Shown here: positions 1-8,931 of the stretch, in pieces
How the letters are laid out: each line of letters opens with the position of its first letter
Position numbering within the stretch: position 1 is the first letter of the stretch
Source: an uncultured Bacteroidales bacterium
GTDB taxonomy: Bacteria; Bacteroidota; Bacteroidia; Bacteroidales; Paludibacteraceae
DNA length: 40,702 nucleotides
Reading direction: 5' to 3'
Assembly (NCBI GenBank): GCA_903927945.1
Contig: CAIYOZ010000088.1
Location: 1-40,702, forward strand
Position numbers and translations under genes: made by a program
Notes under the pieces: model-generated
Seen by the model: only the letters and a program-made list of their open reading frames with translations
What the model was told of the DNA's origin: nothing
Database searches by the model: none

Positions 1-1656
1 AAGTCAGGTGAATCTCCTAAAGATTATTTAATACTTCCTTATGTGAATCAACACAGGTGGGGGTCTCAGGAACGTCCTGATTCAAATGGTGATTCAAATT
101 TTCTGCTTCCTTTGCCCAATCCGGGGGAAGTTGAGATACAAGTTATTGCAGTAAAGGCTGAGCAGAACAATTGGATGGGGACTTCAAACCGTGAACTTCT
201 CATGGCAGGTAAGTTTATGCCCGATTCCGGTTTACATTCAAATGAACTCAAGGTGGTCATTACAAAACGAAAAATGCCCAAGTCATTAGATAACGGACAT
301 ATATTTGGTGTACAATGGGAATCGTGGTTCATTCCTGATCCCGGTTCATGGTGTACATCTGAAGCTGTACCTATTGTTGGTTTTTATGACTCATACAACG
401 AAGATGTTATTCGCCAGCATATACTCTGGTTTATGGATTTAGGTGTAAATTTTATTGTACCCGATTGGTCTAATCATCTTTGGGGGAAGAAGCATTGGAA
501 TGAAGCTGAGGATGGAGCCCGTGCTATTGTTCATGCCACAACTGTATTTCTGGAAGTTCTTGCAAAAATGCGCGATGAAGGAATTGATGTTCCGAAGGTT
601 GCTCTCATGCCCGGAATAAGTAATGGACCTCCAACAACGATGGTTGCAATGAATGAACAATTGGATTGGATTTATCAGAATTATGTATTGAATCCCAGAT
701 TTAAAGGACTATTTCAGAACTACGAAGGGAAACCTTTAATGATTATTTTGGATACAGGAGCACTTGGCAGCAAAGAAGGCACTGCAGCTTCAGCTTTCAG
801 TGTGCCATTTTTCAAACTATCTCTTGGTTTAACAGAACAAGAACTTGATGCCTTTCGCAATACTCAGGTACCGATTGATGATACACATTTTACCAATCGG
901 TTCGTGTCGTCTCAAAATCAATTAACACTGCATCATAAATTAGGATATTGGTCGTGGATGGACGGGCAATTAGAACCTCTGGTAACTTATTTGGACGGAA
1001 AACCGGAGGCAATTACAGTTACTCCAGCTTTCTTTGGACCTTTTGGATGGACTGCACCCGATGCATTTGGCAGAAGAGGCGGAACGACCTACCTTGAATC
1101 ATTCAAATGTGCGCTTAAATCAAAGCCACGTGTAATATTTTTGCACCAATTTAATGAATTCGTTGGACAGGCTGAAGGTCATGGTGTTGGTGAAAATAAT
1201 AATATTTATTTGGACGAAAACAGTATCGAATTAAGTGATGACATTGAACCTGTTTCAATGACTGCCTCTGGCTATCGCGATAGTATTGGCGGCTGGGGAT
1301 TCTACTACCTAAATATGACTCGTGCACTCATGGATATTTTCAATAAGAAGGATCAAAACAGCACCCTTTTAGCTGCTTATATTTCCAAAATATCTGATCA
1401 ATCCATCAAACTTCAATGGTCTGTAGTTGGTGAAATGCCAAAAAGTTTTGAAGTCGCGATTGATAATAAACCTTTTCTTAAAAATGTTACAGGTATGACC
1501 ATTGATATTCCCGTTAAGGGGATTTCTAAAGGGATTCATACTATAACAATTTCTGCAAATAATGTGCATACGCATTATGATCTCTCCAAAACAGAGTTTG
1601 ATGAAATAGCAGAAAAACCTTTGCCTGTTAAAGTAGTCCTGAGAATTAAAATCTAA
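1..1656 (+). CDS. Glycosidase-like (beta/alpha)8 protein, 5' end cut by the window
   Basis: The reading frame is open from base 1, so the GTG at base 43 in the ORF track is not the real start; the gene begins outside the window. About 551 residues are visible. The middle has the look of a GH99/GH71-type barrel that includes WbsX-like proteins: a Trp/Asp-rich strand 'LGVNFIVPDWSNHLWG', later 'GKPLMIILDTG', 'KLGYWSWMDG' and 'RVIFLHQFNEF'. The last 100 or so residues look like an Ig/FN3-like beta domain. The gene is followed 87 bases later by GH43 and then GH106 genes, so a role in cutting a plant or algal polysaccharide is likely. I recognise the fold style rather than an exact family; substrate and catalytic residues are not assigned. 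Confidence 0.6.
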   Translation, partial: KSGESPKDYLILPYVNQHRWGSQERPDSNGDSNFLLPLPNPGEVEIQVIAVKAEQNNWMGTSNRELLMAGKFMPDSGLHSNELKVVITKRKMPKSLDNGHIFGVQWESWFIPDPGSWCTSEAVPIVGFYDSYNEDVIRQHILWFMDLGVNFIVPDWSNHLWGKKHWNEAEDGARAIVHATTVFLEVLAKMRDEGIDVPKVALMPGISNGPPTTMVAMNEQLDWIYQNYVLNPRFKGLFQNYEGKPLMIILDTGALGSKEGTAASAFSVPFFKLSLGLTEQELDAFRNTQVPIDDTHFTNRFVSSQNQLTLHHKLGYWSWMDGQLEPLVTYLDGKPEAITVTPAFFGPFGWTAPDAFGRRGGTTYLESFKCALKSKPRVIFLHQFNEFVGQAEGHGVGENNNIYLDENSIELSDDIEPVSMTASGYRDSIGGWGFYYLNMTRALMDIFNKKDQNSTLLAAYISKISDQSIKLQWSVVGEMPKSFEVAIDNKPFLKNVTGMTIDIPVKGISKGIHTITISANNVHTHYDLSKTEFDEIAEKPLPVKVVLRIKI

Positions 1657-1743
1657 AACATCTAATTTAATAAAATATTGGATAATTTCAAGTCTGATTG
1701 TAAGTTTTTAAAATTAATCAATAAAATAAAAATATCAATCGTA

Positions 1744-3075
1744 ATGAAAAAAGTTATAACAATTTTACTTCTAATAATAGCCCAATTCGGTGTTTACTCC
1801 CAAAATCCAATTTGTCCGACTGGTGTTTATATTCCTGATCCTTCAGCTCACGTTTGGAAAGATGGCAAACTGTATGTGTATGGTTCGTTGGATGAAAGTA
1901 CGAAATATTATTGTTCACATAAACATCATGTATTATCAACATCCGATATGAAGACCTGGGAATTGACTGAAAACTCGTTTGCCTCAAAAGGTGAAGGTGA
2001 TCAAGTTTCTTACACCGATGATTTTTTGTATGCGCCTGATGTTCAATATAAAAAAGGGACATATTATCTATATTACTGTCTTTCGAGTGCAAGAAATAAC
2101 GAAGGTGTGGCTACATCCACTTCTCCAACAGGACCTTTTGTAAATGGGAAGGTGCTTTATACGAAAGGCATAAACGAAATTGATCCCTGTGTCTTTATGG
2201 ATACCGATGGTCAGGCATATTATATTTGGGGACAGTTTACTGCAAAAGTTGCAAAGTTGAAACCTAATATGACTGAGATTGATACAACAACTATAAAAGA
2301 TAGGGTTGTAACAGAAAGCGAACACCACTTTCATGAAGGCGGATACATGGTAAAACGAAAAGGGATTTACTATTTTGTATATGCAGCCTTAGACAAAACC
2401 GGTTCGGCCAACTGTATTAGTTATTCTACCGCTAAATCACCCTTTGGACCGTTTAAATATGGTGGCATTATTATTTCGAATGAACATTGTAACCCTGGAA
2501 ACTGGAATAATCATGGTTCGTTGGTTGAGTTCAAAGGACAGTGGTATGTGTTTTATCACCGCTCAACACATGGTACCCCTTTTATGCGCCGTGCTTGCGT
2601 AGAGCCAATATATTTTAATAAAGATGGCAGCATAAACGAAGTGGAGATGACATCTCAAGGGGCGGGAAGTCCTTTAAGTGCCTTTGAAAAAATTGAAGCA
2701 GAAAGGGCTTGTTTATTACTTGGAAATGTTCGGATTGAAGCCTTTGACAAGGATCATGAAAAACTTACTATGATAAATAACGGAGACAAAGCTTGTTATA
2801 AATATATAGACTTTGGGAATGGTGTTGACAGTGTAACAATAAGTATTGCAACAAAACAAAAACCGGGTGTAGTTAGATTCAATATCGGTGTGTTTGAAAA
2901 ACAAACAGTAGCCGAAGTCACTATTCCGGGCAATGAAGATGGAAAAACATGGCAGACGATTACCGCGAAAGCCAAGGGCATAAAAGGAATTCATGCAGTT
3001 TGGCTACAGTTTGAAGGCGAAGGTACTGATTTGTATGATTTGTATTGGTTTAAGTTTTCAAAACGGACTGATTGA
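1744..3075 (+). CDS. Secreted glycoside hydrolase family 43 enzyme with C-terminal CBM6-like domain
   Basis: I choose the ATG at 1744 rather than the TTG at 1678, because it opens directly into a signal peptide (MKKVITILLLIIAQFGVYS, likely cleaved before QN). The product is then 443 aa and exported. Residues about 25-320 form a five-bladed GH43 propeller. Candidate catalytic residues are Asp32 in 'YIPDPSAHVW', the pKa-modulating Asp in 'NEIDPCVFMDTDG' (about 146) and the acid Glu in 'HFHEGGYMV' (about 198). The final 125 residues, from 'FEKIEAERA' to 'LYDLYWFKFS', resemble a CBM6 carbohydrate-binding domain. GH43 enzymes usually release arabinofuranose, xylose or galactose. An arabinofuranosidase role would suit the arabinose operon in this window, but the subfamily cannot be read from sequence alone. 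Confidence 0.88.
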   Translation: MKKVITILLLIIAQFGVYSQNPICPTGVYIPDPSAHVWKDGKLYVYGSLDESTKYYCSHKHHVLSTSDMKTWELTENSFASKGEGDQVSYTDDFLYAPDVQYKKGTYYLYYCLSSARNNEGVATSTSPTGPFVNGKVLYTKGINEIDPCVFMDTDGQAYYIWGQFTAKVAKLKPNMTEIDTTTIKDRVVTESEHHFHEGGYMVKRKGIYYFVYAALDKTGSANCISYSTAKSPFGPFKYGGIIISNEHCNPGNWNNHGSLVEFKGQWYVFYHRSTHGTPFMRRACVEPIYFNKDGSINEVEMTSQGAGSPLSAFEKIEAERACLLLGNVRIEAFDKDHEKLTMINNGDKACYKYIDFGNGVDSVTISIATKQKPGVVRFNIGVFEKQTVAEVTIPGNEDGKTWQTITAKAKGIKGIHAVWLQFEGEGTDLYDLYWFKFSKRTD

Positions 3076-3127
3076 TATAGTTGAATCCTTATGTCATTTG
3101 CTGGCTATCGAGAAAAATAAAAAAAAT

Positions 3128-6100
3128 ATGTCTAAATTTAAAGTCCTGACCATCTGGTCGCTAATACTTTCTGGAGTATTTTTTGGTTTGTCCGCAGCCC
3201 TTCAACACAGCCAAGCAAAAGTTGTTAAGGATGATGGCAATAAAGTGAATGAGGTTGAATTCCCCTTGAATAAAGAAGTTAAATCTGAGAATGATGTTTT
3301 ACAAAGAGGTTTTCTCAATCCTCCCGATTCATCACGTCCCGGTGTTTATTGGTATTTTATGGATGGTAATATCTCCAAGAAAGCTGTTACTGCCGATTTG
3401 GAATCGATGAAGAAAGTGGGCATTGGTCATGTTCTTTTTCTGGAAGTAAATGTTGGAATTCCTCGTGGGAAAGTTGATTTCATGAGCGAAGAATGGATGA
3501 ATTTGTTTACACATATTGTACGCGAAGCCGAACGCCTGGGTATTGTTATTTCGTTAGGTGTTGGTCCGGGTTGGACTGGAAGTGGTGGTCCCTGGGTTTC
3601 GGGAGCTCAGTCAATGAAACATTTAGTCTGTAGTACAATCAAAGTATCCGGTATTGAAAACGGGAGAATAATTCTACGCAAAGCTACAACAATGAATCCA
3701 TACTTTGGAGAAGGATCATTTACACCGGAACTTAAACAACGATGGTTAGACTATTATGAAGATGTAGCAGTATTGGCTTTCCCAACTCCAACTGCTGATT
3801 TCAAAATTAGTGATATTACTGAGAAAGCCTTGTATTATCGTGATCCATATTCTTCTATGCCGGGGGTGAAGGCCTTTATTCCATCTTTTGCGGACTATAT
3901 AGAACCACTTCAAGGAGCAGTAATTTCGCACGATAAAATCATAGATCTTACCCAATTTTTGAAGTCGGACAGTGTCTTGGATTGGAAAGTACCTCCAGGA
4001 AATTGGACGATTATGCGCTTTGGAAGCAGAAATAACGGTGCGGTTACCCGCCCTGCCCCACTTCCCGGTGTGGGATTTGAAGCTGACAAATTTGATACTA
4101 CCGCAATTAGCGCTCATTTAGCAAATTTTACAGGTAAGTTGCTTAAACGAATTGGTATGCCAGATAAAAATCAACAAGGAGGTTTAAAAATGCTCCACAT
4201 GGATAGTTGGGAAATGGGTGCACAAAACTGGACAGCGAAATTAAGAGAAGAATTCACTAAACGACGTGGATATGATCCGTTACCATTTTATCCGGTTTAT
4301 GCCGGACTAGTGGTTGAGAGTTTGGAAAAGAGTGAACGCTTTTTATGGGATTTACGCCAAACCTCTCAGGAACTTGTTATCGAAAATAATGCGATATATA
4401 TAAAAAAGTACGGTCAAAAATATAATCTGGGCATTTCGATCGAACCTTACGATTTGAACCCAACAGCCGATATGGAACTGGGGGCAGTTGCCGATGTCCC
4501 AATGGGTGAATTCTGGAGTAAAGATTTTGGATTCAACTCTTCATTCAGTTGTATTGAGGCGGCTTCCATAGCTCACATTGAAGGAAAAAAAGTGGTTGCA
4601 GCTGAAGCATTTACAGCTTATCTTGATGCATGGAAACAATATCCAGGTTCAATGAAAAATCAAGGTGATTGGGCTTTTGCTACAGGGATTAATAAATTTA
4701 TGTTTCACACTTATCAGCATCAGTCCTTACCCGAAAACCTGAAACCGGGGATGACCATGGGACCTTATGGCGTACATCATGACCGAAACCAGACTTGGTG
4801 GTCGATGGTCGATGGATATCATAAGTATGTGGCTCGTTGCCAATACATGTTGCAACAAGGAAAGCCCGTTGCAGACATTCTTTATTTGACTCCTGAGGGA
4901 GCACCTCAGGTATTTCGTGCACCAGCATCAGCTCTTACGAGCGCTGATGATTTAACTAATTCACTCTCATTTTCAGTAAAAGAAGAGATAATTCCAGGAC
5001 AATCGAAACAAGATATTCTTCCCGACCACAAAGGATATAATTTTGATGGTTGTTCGTCATCTCAAATATTAAAAGCAACAGTGAGTAAAGGAAAAATAAT
5101 TTTCCCGTCGGGAGCAAGTTATTGTTTGTTGGTTTTGCCTAAAACTGAAACCATGACTCCAGCCTTACTAACCAAAATTGAATCGTTAGTAAAAGCTGGT
5201 GCTACAGTAATTGGCAACCCACCACGAAAATCGCCAAGTTTAGTAAATTATCCTGTATGCGATATACAAGTTGGGGAGAAAGCTAAAATGATGTGGGGAG
5301 AATTAACTGCCCCGGAGGAAATTTCAAAACGCGTGCTGGGTAAAGGTAAAATCTATTGGGGAGGAGCTTTCTCACAAATGAAGTGTCCTGAACTATACCC
5401 GGATTATTACAGTACTGCGAGCTTACTTAGGAAAATGGGAATTCAGGAAGATTTTATGTCAACAGGTCCGATAAGATATACTCATAAATTGATTGATTCT
5501 GACGATGTTTATTTCGTTTCGAATAAAACTAATTTCAGCATAAATACTAACTGTTTATTCAGGGTGAAAAAAGGCACACCGCAATTATGGTCACCAATGA
5601 CAGGAGAAATTCGTCAGCTATCAGATTATATAGTACTAAATGGTCAAATTCAAATTCCTTTACAATTTGAGCCTTACGAAAGCTATTTTATTGTATTCAA
5701 TAAAAAGGGTAAAGTTAGAACAGTACAGAATTCGATAAATACAAACTTTTCCGAACCGCTTGTTATCTCTGAAATTAGTACTCCATGGGAGGTGTCTTTT
5801 GATCCAAAATGGGGTGGACCTGCGAATATCACATTTGACAAACTCGCAGACTGGACATCCAGAGCAGAAGAAGGTATAAAGTATTATTCAGGAATAGCAA
5901 TCTATCATACTATGATTGAACTCTCAAAAAAAACCGTTACTGATAAAAAATCTGATATTTTTATCGACTTGGGTGAAGTATACAATATGGCAAGAGTACT
6001 GGTGAACGGCAAAGATCTGGGTGTAGTTTGGACAGCTCCTTTCCGTTTGAAAATCTCAGATGCTGTAGTCGTTGGTGAAAACAACATCGAAATTGAAGTG

Positions 6101-6310
6101 GCAAACCTATGGCCAAACAGGTTGATTGGTGACGAACAAAAACCGGATGATGGAATTGTGAATGGACAATGGCCTGAATGGTTACAAAAAGGTACACCTC
6201 GTACTTCAGGGAGGTTTACATTTACAACGTTTAAGCATTATAACAAAGACTCAAAATTATTGAAATCGGGATTAATGGGTCCAGTGAAAATACTAACTAT
6301 CAAAAAATAA
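3128..6310 (+). CDS. GH106 alpha-L-rhamnosidase, secreted
   Basis: The ORF track starts at 2993, inside the previous gene. The ATG at 3128 is better: it lies 52 bases after the GH43 stop and begins a signal peptide (MSKFKVLTIWSLILSGVFFGLSAAL), giving 1060 aa. The mature N-terminus has the GH106 signature 'PPDSSRPGVYWYFMDGNISK' followed by 'MKKVGIGHVLFLEVNVG'. Further family blocks are 'LHMDSWEMGAQNW' (about residue 355) and 'AAEAFTAYLDAWKQYP' with 'INKFMFHTYQHQ' (about 490-525). The C-terminus is a galactose-binding-like sandwich ('FIDLGEVYNMARVLVNGKDLG'). GH106 enzymes remove terminal L-rhamnose from pectin, ulvan and similar glycans. This matches the rhamnose catabolic genes downstream. Confidence 0.93.
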   Translation: MSKFKVLTIWSLILSGVFFGLSAALQHSQAKVVKDDGNKVNEVEFPLNKEVKSENDVLQRGFLNPPDSSRPGVYWYFMDGNISKKAVTADLESMKKVGIGHVLFLEVNVGIPRGKVDFMSEEWMNLFTHIVREAERLGIVISLGVGPGWTGSGGPWVSGAQSMKHLVCSTIKVSGIENGRIILRKATTMNPYFGEGSFTPELKQRWLDYYEDVAVLAFPTPTADFKISDITEKALYYRDPYSSMPGVKAFIPSFADYIEPLQGAVISHDKIIDLTQFLKSDSVLDWKVPPGNWTIMRFGSRNNGAVTRPAPLPGVGFEADKFDTTAISAHLANFTGKLLKRIGMPDKNQQGGLKMLHMDSWEMGAQNWTAKLREEFTKRRGYDPLPFYPVYAGLVVESLEKSERFLWDLRQTSQELVIENNAIYIKKYGQKYNLGISIEPYDLNPTADMELGAVADVPMGEFWSKDFGFNSSFSCIEAASIAHIEGKKVVAAEAFTAYLDAWKQYPGSMKNQGDWAFATGINKFMFHTYQHQSLPENLKPGMTMGPYGVHHDRNQTWWSMVDGYHKYVARCQYMLQQGKPVADILYLTPEGAPQVFRAPASALTSADDLTNSLSFSVKEEIIPGQSKQDILPDHKGYNFDGCSSSQILKATVSKGKIIFPSGASYCLLVLPKTETMTPALLTKIESLVKAGATVIGNPPRKSPSLVNYPVCDIQVGEKAKMMWGELTAPEEISKRVLGKGKIYWGGAFSQMKCPELYPDYYSTASLLRKMGIQEDFMSTGPIRYTHKLIDSDDVYFVSNKTNFSINTNCLFRVKKGTPQLWSPMTGEIRQLSDYIVLNGQIQIPLQFEPYESYFIVFNKKGKVRTVQNSINTNFSEPLVISEISTPWEVSFDPKWGGPANITFDKLADWTSRAEEGIKYYSGIAIYHTMIELSKKTVTDKKSDIFIDLGEVYNMARVLVNGKDLGVVWTAPFRLKISDAVVVGENNIEIEVANLWPNRLIGDEQKPDDGIVNGQWPEWLQKGTPRTSGRFTFTTFKHYNKDSKLLKSGLMGPVKILTIKK

Positions 6311-6315
6311 TTATA

Positions 6316-7731
6316 TTGAAAACAAAAGTTGGATTATTTGGAATAGGTCTTGATACCTATTGGGCTCAATTTGATGGGTTGCTTAATAATTTAATGTCAT
6401 ATCAAAATCAAATTAAAGATAAAATAGGAAAATTTGGTGTAGAAGTGGTGGATGTAGGAATGATTGACAATCCTGTTAAAGCACGTGAAGCTGCTGATTT
6501 TCTGAAAGCGAAGGATGTAGAAATTGTTTTTTTATATGTTTCAACGTATGCCCTATCATCAACCGTTTTGCCGATGGCGCAAAAACTGAAAGTGTCGGTA
6601 ATCATACTGAACCTTCAGCCAGTTGCCGAACTCGATTATGATGCTTTTAATAAATTGGTCGATAGAGGAAGAATGACAGGGCTTTGGTTGGAACATTGCC
6701 AAGCCTGTTCGGTACCCGAAATTGCCAGTGTGTTTAACCGTTCAGGTATTCAGTATGATTTTGTAACCGGATATCTTCAGGACGAGGAAGCCTGGAGCGA
6801 GATTGAAGCATGGACAGAGGCGGCTCATGTGGCAGCAGCTATGCGTAACAATCGAATGGGTATTTTGGGACATTATTACGGTGGTATGCTTGATGTGTAC
6901 ACCGATGTAACAAAACAATCGGCTGTGTTCGGAACTCATTTTGAAATACTTGAAATGTGCGAACTAAAAAAATACCGTGACGAAGCGACTGAAGCCGAAG
7001 TGCAATTTAAAATTCAGGAGTTAAATAGCTCTTTTGATGTAGCGCCCGAATGTGAAATGTATGAAATTGAACGTGCTGCAAAAACCTCGGTGGCATTGGA
7101 TAAATTAATTGAAAATCATAACCTGGGTTCAATGGCTTATTATTACGAGGGTGAATTGGGCAACGACTATGAAAATATTGTAACCTCGGTGATTGCGGGT
7201 AACACCTTGCTGACAGGGCGGAATATTCCCGTTGCCGGTGAATGTGAAGTGAAAAATGCCCAAGCAATGAAAATCATGGCTGAATTTGGTGCCGGTGGTT
7301 CTTTTTCTGAATTCTACCTGATGGATTACAACAATGATGTGGTGATGCTCGGACACGATGGGCCGGCTCACTTTACCATTGCCCAGGGTCGTGTAAGGTT
7401 AGTGCCATTGCCTATCTATCATGGAAAACCCGGAAAAGGTTTGTCCATCCAAATGAGCGTGAAGCATGGACCGGTGACTTTGCTTTCGGTAGTTGAAGGC
7501 AAGGATGGCTTGTTTCTGCTGGTTGCTCAAGGCGAATCAGTTTCTGGTCATGTTCTCGAAATAGGTAATACCAATAGTCGATACCGTTTTTCGATTGGTG
7601 CAAAACGCTTTATGAACGAATGGTCGAAACAAGGACCGGCACACCATTGTGCTATTGGTGTTGGCCATATAGGAGATAAGATTGAGAAACTGGCATTTTT
7701 ACTGAACATACCGGTGAAAGTAATTTGCTAA
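6316..7731 (+). CDS. L-arabinose/L-fucose isomerase family protein (AraA-like paralogue)
   Basis: The 471-aa protein starts at a TTG five bases after the GH106 stop. The next in-frame ATG (residue 28) would remove the first strand 'KVGLFGIGLDTYWAQFDGLL', so TTG is favoured. No signal peptide is seen, so it is cytoplasmic. Residues expected to hold the metal in AraA are present: Glu in 'VAGECEVKNAQ', Glu in 'SFSEFYLMDYNND', His in 'VMLGHDGPAHF' and His near the C-terminus in 'GPAHHCAIGVGHIGDKIEK'. It should interconvert an aldose and a ketose. It is clearly different from the 500-aa canonical AraA at 37.2-38.7 kb, so its sugar may differ (D-arabinose, fucose or another). It is co-directional with the glycosidases and probably in their operon. 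Confidence 0.8.
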   Translation: MKTKVGLFGIGLDTYWAQFDGLLNNLMSYQNQIKDKIGKFGVEVVDVGMIDNPVKAREAADFLKAKDVEIVFLYVSTYALSSTVLPMAQKLKVSVIILNLQPVAELDYDAFNKLVDRGRMTGLWLEHCQACSVPEIASVFNRSGIQYDFVTGYLQDEEAWSEIEAWTEAAHVAAAMRNNRMGILGHYYGGMLDVYTDVTKQSAVFGTHFEILEMCELKKYRDEATEAEVQFKIQELNSSFDVAPECEMYEIERAAKTSVALDKLIENHNLGSMAYYYEGELGNDYENIVTSVIAGNTLLTGRNIPVAGECEVKNAQAMKIMAEFGAGGSFSEFYLMDYNNDVVMLGHDGPAHFTIAQGRVRLVPLPIYHGKPGKGLSIQMSVKHGPVTLLSVVEGKDGLFLLVAQGESVSGHVLEIGNTNSRYRFSIGAKRFMNEWSKQGPAHHCAIGVGHIGDKIEKLAFLLNIPVKVIC

Positions 7732-7787
7732 ACTAAATACAGTCGAATAAATCAAAATTAATGATATGAATCATAGAGAGCAAAATG

Positions 7788-8165
7788 CATACAAAAATTG
7801 GTGTTTAGCAATTGAGAACAAAAAACATAGTCGGAAGTTACGATACTGAAAAAAGTGTATTGATAGTCTTGTGGTTCAATTTATCAACAGGGAAACGAGT
7901 TAAGTAAACATTCATTTGAGTAAACAGGCTGATCCTTTTACAAGCGTCGTTGTTAATTCATAGAACGATGGACCTTTAGGCGGGTGACTCCATTATGGGT
8001 CCCTTTTATGAAATTGAAACGTCATCGCCGGCAAGCAATCTAAAAGCGAACGAATCGATACATCGTATACTGTGAATGATTTATTTATAGGGAGAAGAAC
8101 CAGCTTTGATTAAAATCCTTCAACAGCTTTTTGGAGTAAAATTGAAGACAAATGAAACAAAATAA
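7788..8165 (+). pseudogene. Relic of an aldose-epimerase-like protein (C-terminal third)
   Basis: This gap has no intact ORF, but three frames read in succession give a recognisable protein: 'RTKNIVGSYDTEKSVLIVLWFNL', then 'VNIHLSKQADPFTSVVVNS*NDGPLGG', then 'DSIMGPFYEIETSSPASNLK' and 'GEEPALIKILQQLFGVKLK'. This matches my memory of the conserved C-terminus of a Bacteroidota family related to galactose mutarotase (I believe DUF6786: 'LTIVqF..YVNSlWe.Q..P..VVNSYNDGP..MGPFYELETSSPA'). In-frame stops at 7806, 7961, 8073 and 8088 and frameshifts near 7900 and 7985 show it is dead. Upstream parts are missing, so it is a fragment left by deletion. The family number is from memory. Confidence 0.72.
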
Positions 8166-8250
8166 TTAATCTAAACTTCTAAACTTAAAGTTTATAGACT
8201 TTTACTGGATAAATAAATTAAATTTAAACTATAAGCTTTAAAAAAATAAT

Positions 8251-8835
8251 ATGAGAAATAATTTTAATCCGTGGCATCAGGTAGTGCCTTACACTGAATC
8301 AGATGATGTAGTAAAAGGGATTATCGAGATTCCCAAAGGAACAAAAGCCAAGTATGAACTCGATAAAGAAAGTGGATTACTCCGCCTGGACAGGGTTTTG
8401 TTTTCATCAATGTATTATCCACATAATTATGGCTTTATACCGCAAACCTATTGCGATGATCATGATCCGCTTGATATTTTAATACTTTCACAGACCGAAG
8501 TTGTACCATTATGTATCGTTGAGGCGAAGATAATTGGGGTGATGCGAATGTTGGACAATGGGGAAGCTGATGATAAAATTATAGCTGTGGCATCTGGTGA
8601 TCCAAGTGTAAACCATTACAACGACATTTCAGAACTTCCCCAGTATTTGATTTCGGAAACCATGAGTTTCTTTGAAGATTACACTAAGCTTGAAAATAAA
8701 ACAGTAGTTGTTGATAAGTTTTTTGATAAAGAAATAGCTTTGCTAATCATTGATGAAAGTTACAAACTATACAAAAAACATTATGGAGAGTTACATAAAT
8801 TTTTTTTGGTTGAATATCAAACCAACATAGCATAA
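8251..8835 (+). CDS. ppa: Soluble inorganic pyrophosphatase (family I)
   Basis: The 194-aa cytoplasmic enzyme hydrolyses pyrophosphate to phosphate and helps drive biosynthetic reactions. Family I markers are visible in order: '[20 protein letters not shown]' (substrate-binding Lys and Glu), '[19 protein letters not shown]' (YPhNYGFIP signature), the metal-binding '[11 protein letters not shown]' (DxDPxD) and '[15 protein letters not shown]'. Length is slightly above the E. coli enzyme (176 aa), as in the Bacteroidetes type. It is preceded by a 90-base AT-rich stretch and followed by fucO 96 bases later. Why a housekeeping gene sits in a sugar locus is unclear; kinase and aldolase pathways do not themselves need it. 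Confidence 0.95.
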   Translation: MRNNFNPWHQVVPYTESDDVVKGIIEIPKGTKAKYELDKESGLLRLDRVLFSSMYYPHNYGFIPQTYCDDHDPLDILILSQTEVVPLCIVEAKIIGVMRMLDNGEADDKIIAVASGDPSVNHYNDISELPQYLISETMSFFEDYTKLENKTVVVDKFFDKEIALLIIDESYKLYKKHYGELHKFFLVEYQTNIA

Positions 8836-8890
8836 TTATCAATCCAAATTCAGTTTGAATGCTAATAAGCAGGTGTTAACTATTTAACAA

Positions 8891-8917
8891 ACAAATACAA
8901 ACAAATACAAACAAATT
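8891..8917. repeat. 10-bp tandem repeat ahead of fucO
   Basis: The unit acaaatacaa is repeated about 2.7 times in the 96-base gap between pyrophosphatase and fucO, ending 14 bases before the fucO ATG. It may lie in the 5' untranslated region. No function is evident. Confidence 0.7.
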
Positions 8918-8931
8918 TACATATCAAATTT

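Noticed and set aside
2993-3127. Upstream start of the GH106 gene overlapping GH43
   Set aside because: The ATG at 3128 opens a clean signal peptide after the GH43 stop; the earlier start would put a long tail before it.
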